Positions 9,056 through 18,024 of a stretch of 64,000 bases of DNA are shown in pieces. Both the position numbers and the translations under genes were made by a program. The notes under the pieces were generated by a model. That model did no database searches. It was not told where the DNA came from and saw only the letters and a program-made list of their open reading frames with translations. The stretch is from positions 6,000-69,999 of the forward strand of contig DASXMR010000158.1 in NCBI GenBank assembly GCA_036495525.1, written 5' to 3'. The stretch comes from DASXMR01 sp036495525 (lineage in GTDB: Bacteria; Actinomycetota; Actinomycetes; Streptosporangiales; Streptosporangiaceae). Each line of letters begins with the position of its first letter. Positions within the stretch are counted from its first letter, which is position 1.

Positions 9056-10024
9056 ATGGTGGCGCTCTTCAGCCAGGTCGGCGGCCCCAGCCAGGCTCCC
9101 ACGACGTCAGCCAGGTCGCAGGCCGGGCAGGCGGTCGGCCGGCTCTGGCGGGCGGTGCGCAGCAACCGCAAGGCCACGGTCGGCGCGATCCTGCTGCTGA
9201 TCTTCACGTTCATGGCGGTCTTCCCGTGGCTGATCACGCACGACAACCCCGAGGCCGAGGTGTTCGGCCAGAGCCTCGGGCCGTCGGCGCATCACCTGTT
9301 CGGGACCACGTCGCTCGGCCAGGACCTCTTCGCCCAGTTCGTCTGGGGGGCCAGGGAAACCCTGATCATCGCCGTCGTATCCGGGCTGCTATCCACCGTG
9401 CTGTCGGTGGCCATCGGCCTGGCCGCCGCCTACCTGGGCGGCGTCCCCGATGCCGTGCTCAGCTATGTCACCGACGTGCTGCTGGTGCTGCCCACCTTCC
9501 CGCTGCTGATCATCATCGCGGCCTTCCTGCCCAACGGCGGCGTGGTCGTGCTGATCGGGGTGCTGGTGGTCACCGGCTACTCCTACGGTGCCAGGCAGCT
9601 CAGGTCCCAGGCGCTGTCGATGCGGCACCGGGACTTCCTCGAAGCGGCCAGGGTCCGCGGCGAGCGCAGCCTGTACATCGTGTTCGTGGAGATCATCCCG
9701 ACGATGACCTCGCTGATCGTCGCGACCTTCCTCGGCACCGCGGTGTACAACGTGATCTTCGCGGCCGGGCTGCAGTTCATCGGCTTCGGCAACCCGGGGT
9801 CAGTGAGCTGGGGCACGATGCTCTACTGGGCCGAGAACGAGGAAGCGCTGCAGACCGGCCAGTACCTGTGGGCGATCGTCCCAGGTGTCTGCATCGCCCT
9901 GCTCGGCGCCGCGTTCGCGCTGCTCAACTACGCCTTCGACGAGATCGGCAACCCGGCGCTTCGGCCGGTGCGCAGGCCAAGGAGGATCCGGAGGGTGAGG
10001 ACCAGTGTCCCTGGCGCGTCCTAA
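9056..10024 (+). CDS. ABC transporter permease, DppC/OppC type
   Basis: 322 residues. The N-terminal soluble segment is followed by a membrane helix near 42-62, the DppC hallmark HHLFGTTSLGQDLFAQFVWGARETL, and the EAA-like loop DFLEAARVRGERSLYIVF. It starts five bases after the preceding permease stop and runs into the first ATPase gene, so the transporter genes are translationally coupled. It ends in a very basic tail (about residues 303-320). Confidence 0.9.
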   Translation: MVALFSQVGGPSQAPTTSARSQAGQAVGRLWRAVRSNRKATVGAILLLIFTFMAVFPWLITHDNPEAEVFGQSLGPSAHHLFGTTSLGQDLFAQFVWGARETLIIAVVSGLLSTVLSVAIGLAAAYLGGVPDAVLSYVTDVLLVLPTFPLLIIIAAFLPNGGVVVLIGVLVVTGYSYGARQLRSQALSMRHRDFLEAARVRGERSLYIVFVEIIPTMTSLIVATFLGTAVYNVIFAAGLQFIGFGNPGSVSWGTMLYWAENEEALQTGQYLWAIVPGVCIALLGAAFALLNYAFDEIGNPALRPVRRPRRIRRVRTSVPGAS

Positions 10025-11039
10025 TCGCTCGGCCCTGCCCGGCCAGCTGACCCCGCCGGTGGTCACCGGGAACGTGCTCGATGTCGAGTCGCTGACGGTC
10101 GACTACCTCACCCAGCGCGGCCGCGTCCGGGCGGTCGAGGACGTCAGCTTCAGCGTGGACCGGGGCGAGTTCCTCGGCATCGTCGGCGAGTCGGGCTGCG
10201 GCAAGTCGACGCTGCTGTTCGCCATCGCCCAGCTGCTGACCCCGCCGGCCGAGATCACGGGCGGCCGGGTGCTGTTCAAGGGCACCAACCTGGTCGGCCT
10301 CACCGACTCGGCGCTCGCCACCACCCGCTGGCGGGACATGTCGGTGGTCATGCAGAGCGCGATGAACGCGCTCAACCCGGTCAAGACGATCGGCTCGCAG
10401 TTCAAGGATGCGATGCGGGCGCACGGCGTGCGCTCCCCCGCCGAGATCGCCGACCGGTCGGCCGAGGTGCTGCGGATGGTCGGGATCGACCCGCTGCACC
10501 TCAGGAGCTACCCGCACCAGCTGTCGGGCGGCATGCGGCAGCGCTCCATGATCGCGATGGCCATGCTGTTCACCCCCGAGCTGGTCATCATGGACGAGCC
10601 CACCTCGGCGCTCGACGTCGTGGCGCAGCGCTCGCTGATGGTTCAGATCAAGGAGCTGCAGCGGCAGCTCGGCTTCGCGATCATCTTCGTCACCCACGAC
10701 ATGTCCCTGGTCAGCCACTTCTCCGACCGGCTGATGGTGATGTACGCGGGCCAGGTGGCCGAGCTCGGGCCAACCCGCCGGGTGTTCGACTCGCCGCTGC
10801 ATCCCTACAGCGCCGGCCTGCTCGAGGCGTTCCCGTCAATCCGCGGCCCGCGGGTGCCGCTAACCGGCATCCCCGGCAGCCCGCCTGACCTCGCCCAGGA
10901 GGCGGAGGGATGCCGTTTCGCGCCGCGCTGCCCCCAGGTGCTCGACCGGTGCCGCACCACGACCGTGCCGCTGTACCAGGTCGGTGGCATCCAGGTTCGC
11001 TGCCTGCGGCGGGAAGACGGAGGCGATAGCCGTGACTGA
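10005..11039 (+). CDS. ABC transporter ATPase, DppD/OppD type
   Basis: 344 residues from a GTG at 10005 that overlaps the permease gene by 20 bases and lies behind a GGAGG-like site. Walker A is GESGCGKST, the signature is LSGGMRQRS, and Walker B is LVIMDEPTSALD. The C-terminal oligopeptide/dipeptide extension has the usual cysteine cluster (CRFAPRCPQVLDRC). It forms the ATP-hydrolysing heterodimer with the next gene product. Confidence 0.9.
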   Translation: MSLARPNRSALPGQLTPPVVTGNVLDVESLTVDYLTQRGRVRAVEDVSFSVDRGEFLGIVGESGCGKSTLLFAIAQLLTPPAEITGGRVLFKGTNLVGLTDSALATTRWRDMSVVMQSAMNALNPVKTIGSQFKDAMRAHGVRSPAEIADRSAEVLRMVGIDPLHLRSYPHQLSGGMRQRSMIAMAMLFTPELVIMDEPTSALDVVAQRSLMVQIKELQRQLGFAIIFVTHDMSLVSHFSDRLMVMYAGQVAELGPTRRVFDSPLHPYSAGLLEAFPSIRGPRVPLTGIPGSPPDLAQEAEGCRFAPRCPQVLDRCRTTTVPLYQVGGIQVRCLRREDGGDSRD

Positions 11040-12108
11040 CCGGGTGCTGCCAGACCGGGCCGCGGCCAACGGTGCGCAGCCGCAGCCCGCCGCCAGCAAC
11101 GGCGACGCCGCTGACCAGCCGCCGCTGCTGCAGACGGACCGGCTGACCAGGCACTTCCGGATCGGCGGCGGGCTGCGCCGGCAGACGCTGCACGCGGTGG
11201 ACGAGGTCAGCCTGTCCATCGGCAGGCGCGAGATCGTCGCGCTGGCCGGCGAGAGCGGCAGCGGCAAGAGCACGGTCGCCCGGCTGCTCGCCAGGGTCTA
11301 CAACCCGACCGCCGGGGAGATCTACTTCCAGGGCAAGCCGCTGTCCCGGCTGCGGTCAAGGACCGATCTGCTGAGCTACCGCAGCGATGTGCCGATGGTG
11401 TTCCAGGATCCGTTCAGCTCGATCAACCCCGTCTTCCGGGTCTCGCACGGCATCCTGCGCAGCCTCAAGCTGCACCGGCCGGAGCTCAGCCGGGCCGAGC
11501 GGCAGCAGCAGGCCGAGCGGATCTTCGAGACCGTCGGGCTGATCCCGCCCGCTGACGTGCTGCAGCGTTTCCCGCACGAGCTGAGCGGCGGCCAGCGGCA
11601 GCGGGTCGGCTTCGCTCAGGCGCTGGCGATGCGGCCGAAGCTCATCCTCGCCGATGAGCCGGTATCCATGCTCGACGTGTCGATCAGGATCGGACTGCTC
11701 AACCTCATGGCGAGCCTGCGGGACGAGGAAGGCGTGTCGATCCTCTACATCACGCACGACATCGCCAGCGCACGGTATGTCGCCGACCGGCTGATCATCA
11801 TGTACGCGGGCCAGGTCGCCGAGTCCGGCCCGGTTGAGGACGTGCTCGCCAGCCCGAGGCACCCGTACACGCAGCTGCTGCTGTCGGCCGTGCCTGACCC
11901 GCGGGCCGAGCTGACGATCGGCGGCCAGACCGACCGTGGCGAGCCGCCGAAGGTGGTCGACCCGTCGCCCGGCTGCCGGTTCCGGTGGCGCTGCCCGCTG
12001 GCTATCGAGCAGTGTCACCAGGTCACGCCTGAGCTCGTCCAGCTCGCACCCGACCACGACGCCGCCTGCCACGTGGCAGCGTCCGGCGCGGAAGTGAAGG
12101 CCTTCTGA
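11032..12108 (+). CDS. ABC transporter ATPase, DppF/OppF type
   Basis: 358 residues from a GTG at 11032, chosen because GGAGG (11019-11023) sits at the right distance and the overlap with the preceding gene is only 8 bases; an ATG at 10984 would give a longer but unlikely form. Walker A is GESGSGKST, the signature is LSGGQRQRV and Walker B is LILADEPVSMLD. The C-terminal extension has CRFRWRCPLAIEQC. An added 40 or so residues precede the ATPase core. Confidence 0.9.
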   Translation: MTDRVLPDRAAANGAQPQPAASNGDAADQPPLLQTDRLTRHFRIGGGLRRQTLHAVDEVSLSIGRREIVALAGESGSGKSTVARLLARVYNPTAGEIYFQGKPLSRLRSRTDLLSYRSDVPMVFQDPFSSINPVFRVSHGILRSLKLHRPELSRAERQQQAERIFETVGLIPPADVLQRFPHELSGGQRQRVGFAQALAMRPKLILADEPVSMLDVSIRIGLLNLMASLRDEEGVSILYITHDIASARYVADRLIIMYAGQVAESGPVEDVLASPRHPYTQLLLSAVPDPRAELTIGGQTDRGEPPKVVDPSPGCRFRWRCPLAIEQCHQVTPELVQLAPDHDAACHVAASGAEVKAF

Positions 12109-13373
12109 TGAAACTCGCGGTAGTCGGCGGCGGCTCGACCTATACCCCCGAGCTGGTCGATGGAGTCGCCCGGCTGACCGGTGACATCAAGGTCACCGAC
12201 GTCGTGCTGGTGGACCCGGACGAGAGCAGGCTGTCGGTGGTCGGCCCGGTCTCGGCCCGGATCATGCGCGCGCAGGGCCACCCGGCGAGGCTGAGCTGGA
12301 CCAGCAGCCTCGACGACGGCCTCGACGGGGCGGGCGCGGTGCTGCTGCAGCTGCGCGTCGGCGGCCAGGCTGCCAGGCACCGCGACGAGACCTGGCCGGT
12401 GGAGTACGGCCGGGTCGGCCAGGAGACCACTGGCGCCGGCGGGCTGGCGAAGGCGCTGCGGACCGTCCCGGTCGTGCTGGATATTGCCGAACGAGCCCGG
12501 CAGCGCGCCGCCGCCGACGCGTGGATCATCGACTTCACCAACCCGGTCGGGATCGTGACCAGGGCACTGCTCGACGCTGGGCATCGCGCGGTCGGACTTT
12601 GCAACGTGGCGATTGGCTTCCAGCGCGGCTTCGCCAGCCTGCTCGGCGTGGCGCCGGAGCAGGTGCAGCTCGACCACGTCGGGCTCAACCACCTGACCTG
12701 GGAGCGCGCCGCGCTGGTCGACGGCGCGGACGTGCTGCCCGGCCTGCTCGAAGAGCACGGCGAGCTGATCGCGGCGCACACCGCCATGCCGCTGTCGGTG
12801 ACCAGGGACGTCGGCGCCGTGCCCTCCTCGTACCTGCGCTATTTCTACGCCCACGACCAGGTCGTCGAGCAGCTGCGCGGCAGCCGCACCAGGGCCGAGC
12901 AGGTCGCCGACCTGGAGCGGCAGCTGCTGGAGATGTACGCCGACCCGGCCCTGGACCGCAAGCCCGACCTGCTCGGCGAGCGTGGCGGCGCGTTCTACTC
13001 CGAGGCGGCGGTCGCGCTGCTCACCTCGCTGGTCAGTGACACCAGGGACGTTCAGGTCGTCAACCTGCGCAACAACGGCACCATGCCGTTCCTCGCCGAC
13101 GACGCGGTGATCGAGGTGCCGGCCGTGATCGGCGCCGGCGGCCCGCAGGCGGTGCCGGTGGCGCCGGTCAGCCCGCTGATGGGCGGGCTGATCGCGCACG
13201 TTTCCGGCTACGAGGAGCTGGCCGTGGACGCGGCGCTGCGCGGCGGCCGCCACCGCGTCGCCACCGCGCTGCTTGCGCACCCGCTCGTCGGCCAGTACGA
13301 CCTGGCCGACCAGCTCGCCGACCGGCTGATCGCTGAGAACCGCCAGTTCCTGCGCTGGGCGGACGGGCAGTGA
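12108..13373 (+). CDS. GH4 6-phospho-beta-glucosidase-like enzyme
   Basis: 421 residues, overlapping the previous stop by one base (TGATG). The N-terminal Rossmann motif VVGGGSTYTPEL (5-16) binds NAD. DFTNPVG (142-148), LCNVAIG with C165 and HVGLNHLTW (190-198) supply the Mn/NAD-dependent active site; the GLNHLTW block is characteristic of the 6-phospho-beta-glucosidase (LicH/CelF/BglT-like) branch rather than the alpha-galactosidase branch. These enzymes act by oxidation-elimination on 6-phosphorylated glycosides. No PTS gene is visible in the window, so the 6-phosphate would have to come from one of the two kinases in this operon. Confidence 0.85.
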   Translation: MKLAVVGGGSTYTPELVDGVARLTGDIKVTDVVLVDPDESRLSVVGPVSARIMRAQGHPARLSWTSSLDDGLDGAGAVLLQLRVGGQAARHRDETWPVEYGRVGQETTGAGGLAKALRTVPVVLDIAERARQRAAADAWIIDFTNPVGIVTRALLDAGHRAVGLCNVAIGFQRGFASLLGVAPEQVQLDHVGLNHLTWERAALVDGADVLPGLLEEHGELIAAHTAMPLSVTRDVGAVPSSYLRYFYAHDQVVEQLRGSRTRAEQVADLERQLLEMYADPALDRKPDLLGERGGAFYSEAAVALLTSLVSDTRDVQVVNLRNNGTMPFLADDAVIEVPAVIGAGGPQAVPVAPVSPLMGGLIAHVSGYEELAVDAALRGGRHRVATALLAHPLVGQYDLADQLADRLIAENRQFLRWADGQ

Positions 13374-14422
13374 GCGCAGGGCTGCCGGCGGTGCTGGCGA
13401 TCGACGGCGGCAACAGCAAGACCGACGTAACGATCGTCGGCAGCGACGGCGTGCTCCTCGCGGAGATCCGCGGGCCGGGAACAAACCCGCAGAACAGCAG
13501 TCTGCCCGAGGCCATGCAGGTGCTGTCCGAGCTGGTCGGTGCCGCAGCGCGGTCGGCCGGGCTGACGATGCCGCCCGGCCAGCGTCCTGGCGAGCAGGGC
13601 GGCAGGGCGGGCTGGCACGGCCTGGTCGCCGCGCACACCTCAGCCTGCATGGCGGGAGCCGACCTGCCGGAAGAGGAAGAGGAACTCACCGCCGCGCTGA
13701 CCGCCATGGGCTGGTCCTCCTCGACGTCGGTGGTCAACGACACGTTCGCGGTCCTGCGCGCCGGGCTGGACGACAGCCAGGGCACTGGCCAGCGCGCGCA
13801 CTGGGGGGTCGCCGTCACCTGCGGGGCCGGCATCAACTGCGTCGGCGTCGGTCCTGACGGGCAGGCCACCCGCTTCCTCGCGCTCGGGCAGCTGTCGGGT
13901 GACTGGGGCGGCGGCGGAGCACTGGGCGGCGCAGCGCTGTGGTGGGCGATCCGCGCCGAGGACGGCCGCGGACCGCAGACCCAGCTGCGCGAGGCCGTGG
14001 CGAAGTACTTCAGCGTGCCCGAGGTACGTGACGTGGTGATCGGCGTCCACCTCGGCCGGATCCCGCACGAGGACCTGCTCGGGCTGGCCCCGGTGCTGTT
14101 CGAGGTCGCTGACCGAGGCGATCAGGTCGCCAGGAACCTGGTGGCCAGGCTTGCCGAGGAGATATGCGCGATGGCGCTGACCGCGGCCAGGCGGCTGGGC
14201 CTGACCGAGGCGGCGGTGCCGGTTGTCCTCGGCGGCAGCCTGCTGACCGCGGCCAACCCGCTGCTGACCACGCTAATCAACGACAAGCTGGCGGCCGGCG
14301 CGCCCGCCGCCAGGCCCCGGATCGTGTCTGGCCCGCCAGTCGCCGGCGCCGCGCTGCTCGGGCTCGACCACGTGGCGGCGCCGCCCGCCGCCTACAAACG
14401 GCTGCGTTCCGCGTATAACTGA
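13370..14422 (+). CDS. BadF/BadG/BcrA/BcrD-type sugar kinase (GlcNAc-kinase-like)
   Basis: 350 residues starting at a GTG that overlaps the GH4 stop (GTGA). The actin-like ATPase fold shows the phosphate-1 motif AIDGGNSKTD (10-19), the putative catalytic aspartate D124 in VVNDTFAVL, and the GDWGGGGALGG block (177-187) typical of eukaryotic-like N-acetylglucosamine kinases. In this operon it may phosphorylate the disaccharide before GH4 cleavage or one of the released sugars. N-acetylglucosamine or glucosamine is a reasonable guess; the substrate is not determined. Confidence 0.82.
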   Translation: MSAGLPAVLAIDGGNSKTDVTIVGSDGVLLAEIRGPGTNPQNSSLPEAMQVLSELVGAAARSAGLTMPPGQRPGEQGGRAGWHGLVAAHTSACMAGADLPEEEEELTAALTAMGWSSSTSVVNDTFAVLRAGLDDSQGTGQRAHWGVAVTCGAGINCVGVGPDGQATRFLALGQLSGDWGGGGALGGAALWWAIRAEDGRGPQTQLREAVAKYFSVPEVRDVVIGVHLGRIPHEDLLGLAPVLFEVADRGDQVARNLVARLAEEICAMALTAARRLGLTEAAVPVVLGGSLLTAANPLLTTLINDKLAAGAPAARPRIVSGPPVAGAALLGLDHVAAPPAAYKRLRSAYN

Positions 14423-14429
14423 ACCCGAG

Positions 14430-15044
14430 ATGGACGGGCGGCCTGTTGTCTTTGTCGTGTCCGGCCCGAGCGGAGCGGGCAAGGGCACCGCGCTGGAATG
14501 GATGACCGGGCCAGGCGGGATCAGCCGGGTGCCGACGTACACGACCAGGCCGCCGCGGCCTGGCGAGCGGGACGGCACCGATTATCACTTCGTCAGCGAG
14601 CAGGAGTTCTTCAGCCTGTACCGGCGCGGTGCGATCTTCGAGTACACCAGGACTTACTCCGAGAGCTATTACGGTTCGCCCAGGGCGCTGCTGCAGGACG
14701 GCGGCGAGCTGCAGCTGGCCGCCGAGCTGGACCCCACCGGCTTCGCCCGGGTGCGCGCCGTCTCAGCCCGCCGGGTCGTCGGCATCTTCATCACGACCAC
14801 GCGGCCGGCCGACCTGCGCGGCCGGCTGGCGGCCAGGGGCCAGGGCGAGGACACCGCGCGGCGGCTGCAGGTCAGGACCGAGCAGCAGCGGTGGGCCTTG
14901 GTCTACGACTACCTGCTAGTCAACGACGACCGCGAGCAGTTCCTCGCCGACCTGGCAACGGTGGTCGGCAGCGAGCTGATCAGGCTGCGCGGGGCCCGGC
15001 ACCTGGTCAGCATCAGGCATGACAGCGATCCGACGCTCAGCTGA
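14430..15044 (+). CDS. Guanylate-kinase-like P-loop kinase in sugar operon
   Basis: 204 residues. P-loop GPSGAGKG (12-19), TTRPPRPGE (38-46), DYHF (51-54), E71 and YYGS (80-83) match the nucleotide- and GMP-binding positions of guanylate kinase. The next block, normally a LDIDxQG motif, is replaced by AELDPTGFARVRA (98-110). It starts 7 bases after the BadF-type kinase stop with no good ribosome site, so expression probably depends on coupling. It could be a second GMP kinase, a PhnN-like ribose bisphosphokinase relative, or a kinase of another phosphorylated metabolite. The operon end converges on the TrmH gene with an 8-base overlap. Confidence 0.75.
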   Translation: MDGRPVVFVVSGPSGAGKGTALEWMTGPGGISRVPTYTTRPPRPGERDGTDYHFVSEQEFFSLYRRGAIFEYTRTYSESYYGSPRALLQDGGELQLAAELDPTGFARVRAVSARRVVGIFITTTRPADLRGRLAARGQGEDTARRLQVRTEQQRWALVYDYLLVNDDREQFLADLATVVGSELIRLRGARHLVSIRHDSDPTLS

Positions 15045-15915
15045 CCCGGTCGGCGGACAGCAGGTAGCAGGCGATTGCCGCGGCCGAGGCCACGTTCAGC
15101 GAGTCCACCCCCGGCCGCATCGGTATCCGGGCCCTGATGTCGGCGGCGTCCTGCCAGCGCGGTGAAAGGCCGCTGCCCTCGGTGCCGAGCAGCAGCGCGA
15201 TCCTGCCTGCGTCCGGCACCTCGGCGATCGGCGCGGCGTCGGCTGCCGGGGTGAGTGCGACCAGGCAGAATCCGGCGGCGGTCAGTGCGGCCAGGCCGCC
15301 GCGCCAGTCGGCCAGCCGCGCATAGGGCACGGCGAGCACGGCGCCCATCGACACCCGCACCGCGCGCCGGTAGAGCGGGTCAGCGCAGCGCGGCGCCAGC
15401 AGCGCGCCGTCGAATCCCAGTGCGGCCGCGCAGCGGAAGATCGCGCCCACGTTCGCGTGGTCGACGATGTCCTCGAGCACCACCACCCGGCGGGCGCCGT
15501 CCAGCACGTCGGCCACCGCGGGCAGCGGTCGCCGGCGCACCGAGGCCAGCGCGCCGCGATGCACGTGATAGCCGGTCAGCCGCTCGGCGACGGCGGCGGC
15601 CACCACGTAGACCGGCGCCGCGCAGGAGACCGCCAGGTCACCGAGTGCCTCGAGCCGCTCGCTGGTGACCAGCAGCGACCTGACCTGGTAGCGCGCCTCG
15701 ATCGCGCGCCGGATCACCTTCTCGCCCTCGGCGATGAACAGTCCGTGCTCGGACTCCAGGCTGCGGCGCAGCCGCCCGTCGGTCAGGGCGGCATAGTCGG
15801 CCAGCCGCGGGTCGGCCGGGTCGTCGACGGACAGCACTGGTGCCACCACGTCAGTCTGGCCGGCCACGGCGTCAGCACGCTCGTCGCGACTCAGACCGCT
15901 CCGCCGGACCCGCAC
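15037..15915 (-). CDS. TrmH/SpoU-family RNA 2'-O-methyltransferase
   Basis: 292 residues from a GTG at 15915. An N-terminal L30e-like substrate-binding region (FIAEGEKVIRRAIEARYQVRSLLVTSERLE) precedes the knotted SPOUT domain. Its three motifs are visible: LEDIVDHANVGAIFRCAAALG, LLGTEGSGLS, and IPMRPGVDSLNVASAAAIACY at the C-terminus. It would methylate a ribose in tRNA or rRNA. The first 25 residues look like extra sequence; a GTG near 15837 would give a more usual N-terminus. Confidence 0.88.
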   Translation of the reverse strand: MRVRRSGLSRDERADAVAGQTDVVAPVLSVDDPADPRLADYAALTDGRLRRSLESEHGLFIAEGEKVIRRAIEARYQVRSLLVTSERLEALGDLAVSCAAPVYVVAAAVAERLTGYHVHRGALASVRRRPLPAVADVLDGARRVVVLEDIVDHANVGAIFRCAAALGFDGALLAPRCADPLYRRAVRVSMGAVLAVPYARLADWRGGLAALTAAGFCLVALTPAADAAPIAEVPDAGRIALLLGTEGSGLSPRWQDAADIRARIPMRPGVDSLNVASAAAIACYLLSADRVS

Positions 15916-16104
15916 GCGTTAGCGCCGCAGCGGCGGCGGCGCCGGGAGGCCGGGTGTCGCCCCGGCTCGCGGCTGGCAACGGTCGCGAACGAGCCGCCAT
16001 CGCGAGAAAACCGGGCAAGTCAGCCGATCTGCCACCTGCCGTCGATATAGTCGCAGCAGTTCAGGGCAGGGTTCGGGCCGTGCAGGTACGGCCGGGAGTC
16101 GAGG

Positions 16105-17886
16105 GTGGCAATGACGTCACGACGCGCCGCGCGGAGCAGCCGGCCGCGGCGCGGCCGCCGGCGGGTCAGGCCCTGGGCGCTGGTCACGCTCGCCGTCGTC
16201 ATCGCGGCCGGCTTCGTGGCGGCACGCACCGCCCAGGCGCTGATCACCCACGGCACCTGCCGGGACCGGCCGGTCCGCCTCAACGTCGCGGTGACCGCCG
16301 ACCTGGCGCCAGCCGTCTCGAAAGTCGCGGCCGTGTTCAACCAGCAGCGGCACCAGGTCACCGGGCACTGCGCCCAGGTCATGATCATCCCTGGCCAGCC
16401 AGCTGCCCAGGCCGCGCAGCTCAGCGGCCAGCCGGCGGCCGGCCGGGGCCAGCCAGGCATCGCCGCCTGGATTCCCGACTCCAGTCTCTGGGTAGACGCT
16501 GCCCGCAGTTCCCCGGCAGGCGCCAGGACCGTGCGCCCCACGGGCGTGGGAGTTGCGCTGTCCCCGCTGATGATCGTGATGCCGGCCCGGGCGGCGGCGA
16601 GCGTGCCGGCCTTCGGCCCGTCGGTCGGCTGGAGCTTCCTGCTGCCGCCCTCGGTCGGCGGCCCGGCAGCCTCACTCGGCATCCGGGTGGACCTGCCTGA
16701 TCCATCGCAGAGCGCCGCCGGGCTGGCGACGCTCGTGCAGGTCGGCCGGCTGCTGGGCGCCAGCGGCCCGGCCAGGACCAGCTTCACCAAGTTCGTTTTC
16801 AGCACGGAAGTGACGTCGTCCTTCGACGACCCCGCCGCGCTCTCGGCGCTGACCCGGCTGGCCGAGCCCCCGCTGAACGGGCGGCCGGTGACGGTGGCGT
16901 CGGAGCAGGCGGTGATCCGCTATGACCAGTCCAGCCCGCGGCAGCCGCTGGCGGCGCGTTATCCCTCGTCGGCCAGCGAGCAGCTCGGCAGCCCGGTGCT
17001 CAACTATCCCTACGTGCTGACCAGCACCAATCCGGTGCAGCTGCAGGTGGCGCGGCTCTTCGAAAACGCGCTGCAGCAGCCGTACGCGGCCGCCGTGGTG
17101 CGCTTCGACGGGTTCCGCTCGGCCAGCGGCGAGACCGACGCCGTGCCCCGCGCCTTCGGGCTGAACACCCAGCCGCTGCAGCTGGCCGCGCCGGCCACCG
17201 CGGCAGAGGTGAGCAGTACCAGGTCGGCCTGGCAGCGGCTCGCGATCGGTTCCCGCGACCTTGCCCTGGTCGACGTGTCGGACGCCATGCAGCGGCCGGC
17301 CGGCTTCGGCGGCCTGACCCTCGAGCAGGAGCTCAGCCAGACCGCGGGACTCGGGCTGGCGCTGTTCCCTGACAGCACGGCGCTCGGCCTGTGGCAGGCG
17401 GCGACGCGCCTGCCAGGCGGTAAGGAATACCAGCAGCTCGCGCCCGTGCAACCGCTGCCAGCCGAAGTCGGGCTCGTCAGCCACCGGCAGCAGCTACAGC
17501 AGATACTGCAGCAGCTACGGCCGCGGCAGGGCAGCGGCCTGGCGCTGCACGACGCGATCCTGGCCGCATACCGGCACATGGTCAGCAGCTATCAGCCACG
17601 CGACGTCAACGCTGTCCTGGTGCTGACCTCGGGCGTCGACTCAGACAGCCACGACCTGCCGCTGGCCAGCCTGCTCAGCCGGATCCGAGCACTGCAGTCG
17701 CCGCGCAAGCGAGTCGAGATCGTGGCCATCATGTTCGGCCGGGCCGGTGACTACGCTGCGCTGCGGCAGATCAGCGAGGCCACCGGCGGCAGCGCCTACC
17801 AGATCAGCAACCCGCAGCAGATCGGCAAGGTGTTCTTCAAGGCAGTCGCCAACCGGCTGTGCGAACCGGATTGCGCCACGCCGTGA
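16105..17886 (+). CDS. Secreted/anchored protein with binding-protein-like and VWA domains
   Basis: 593 residues. A basic N-terminus and one membrane segment (about 22-45) anchor or export it. Residues about 55-340 resemble a periplasmic binding fold (LNVAVTADLAPAVSKVAAVFNQQ opening). The C-terminal von Willebrand A domain begins near 383 with the MIDAS-like LVDVSDAM and ends with LVLTSGVDSDSHDLPL and EIVAIMFGRAGDYAALRQISEATGG. It ends in a Cys-x3-Cys. The GTG start is followed two codons later by an ATG. Proteins with this pairing are common in actinomycetes and of unknown function; a metal-dependent adhesion or sensing role is possible. Tandem hairpins follow about 140 bases downstream. Confidence 0.75.
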   Translation: MAMTSRRAARSSRPRRGRRRVRPWALVTLAVVIAAGFVAARTAQALITHGTCRDRPVRLNVAVTADLAPAVSKVAAVFNQQRHQVTGHCAQVMIIPGQPAAQAAQLSGQPAAGRGQPGIAAWIPDSSLWVDAARSSPAGARTVRPTGVGVALSPLMIVMPARAAASVPAFGPSVGWSFLLPPSVGGPAASLGIRVDLPDPSQSAAGLATLVQVGRLLGASGPARTSFTKFVFSTEVTSSFDDPAALSALTRLAEPPLNGRPVTVASEQAVIRYDQSSPRQPLAARYPSSASEQLGSPVLNYPYVLTSTNPVQLQVARLFENALQQPYAAAVVRFDGFRSASGETDAVPRAFGLNTQPLQLAAPATAAEVSSTRSAWQRLAIGSRDLALVDVSDAMQRPAGFGGLTLEQELSQTAGLGLALFPDSTALGLWQAATRLPGGKEYQQLAPVQPLPAEVGLVSHRQQLQQILQQLRPRQGSGLALHDAILAAYRHMVSSYQPRDVNAVLVLTSGVDSDSHDLPLASLLSRIRALQSPRKRVEIVAIMFGRAGDYAALRQISEATGGSAYQISNPQQIGKVFFKAVANRLCEPDCATP

Positions 17887-18024
17887 CCGGCCGGCGACGC
17901 GCTGAAACGACGGTGGCTGCCCGGCCAGGCCAGGGACGGCCGCGGTAGCGAGAGCAGCTTCAAGCTCGCGAGTTTCTTCGCCAAATCTTGTGAACCTGCC
18001 TGGCGGGCGGCGCGTCCTCTCTAT

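Noticed and set aside
12015..13484. 489-codon minus-strand frame opposite GH4
   Set aside because: Antisense shadow of the GH4 gene with no recognisable domain.
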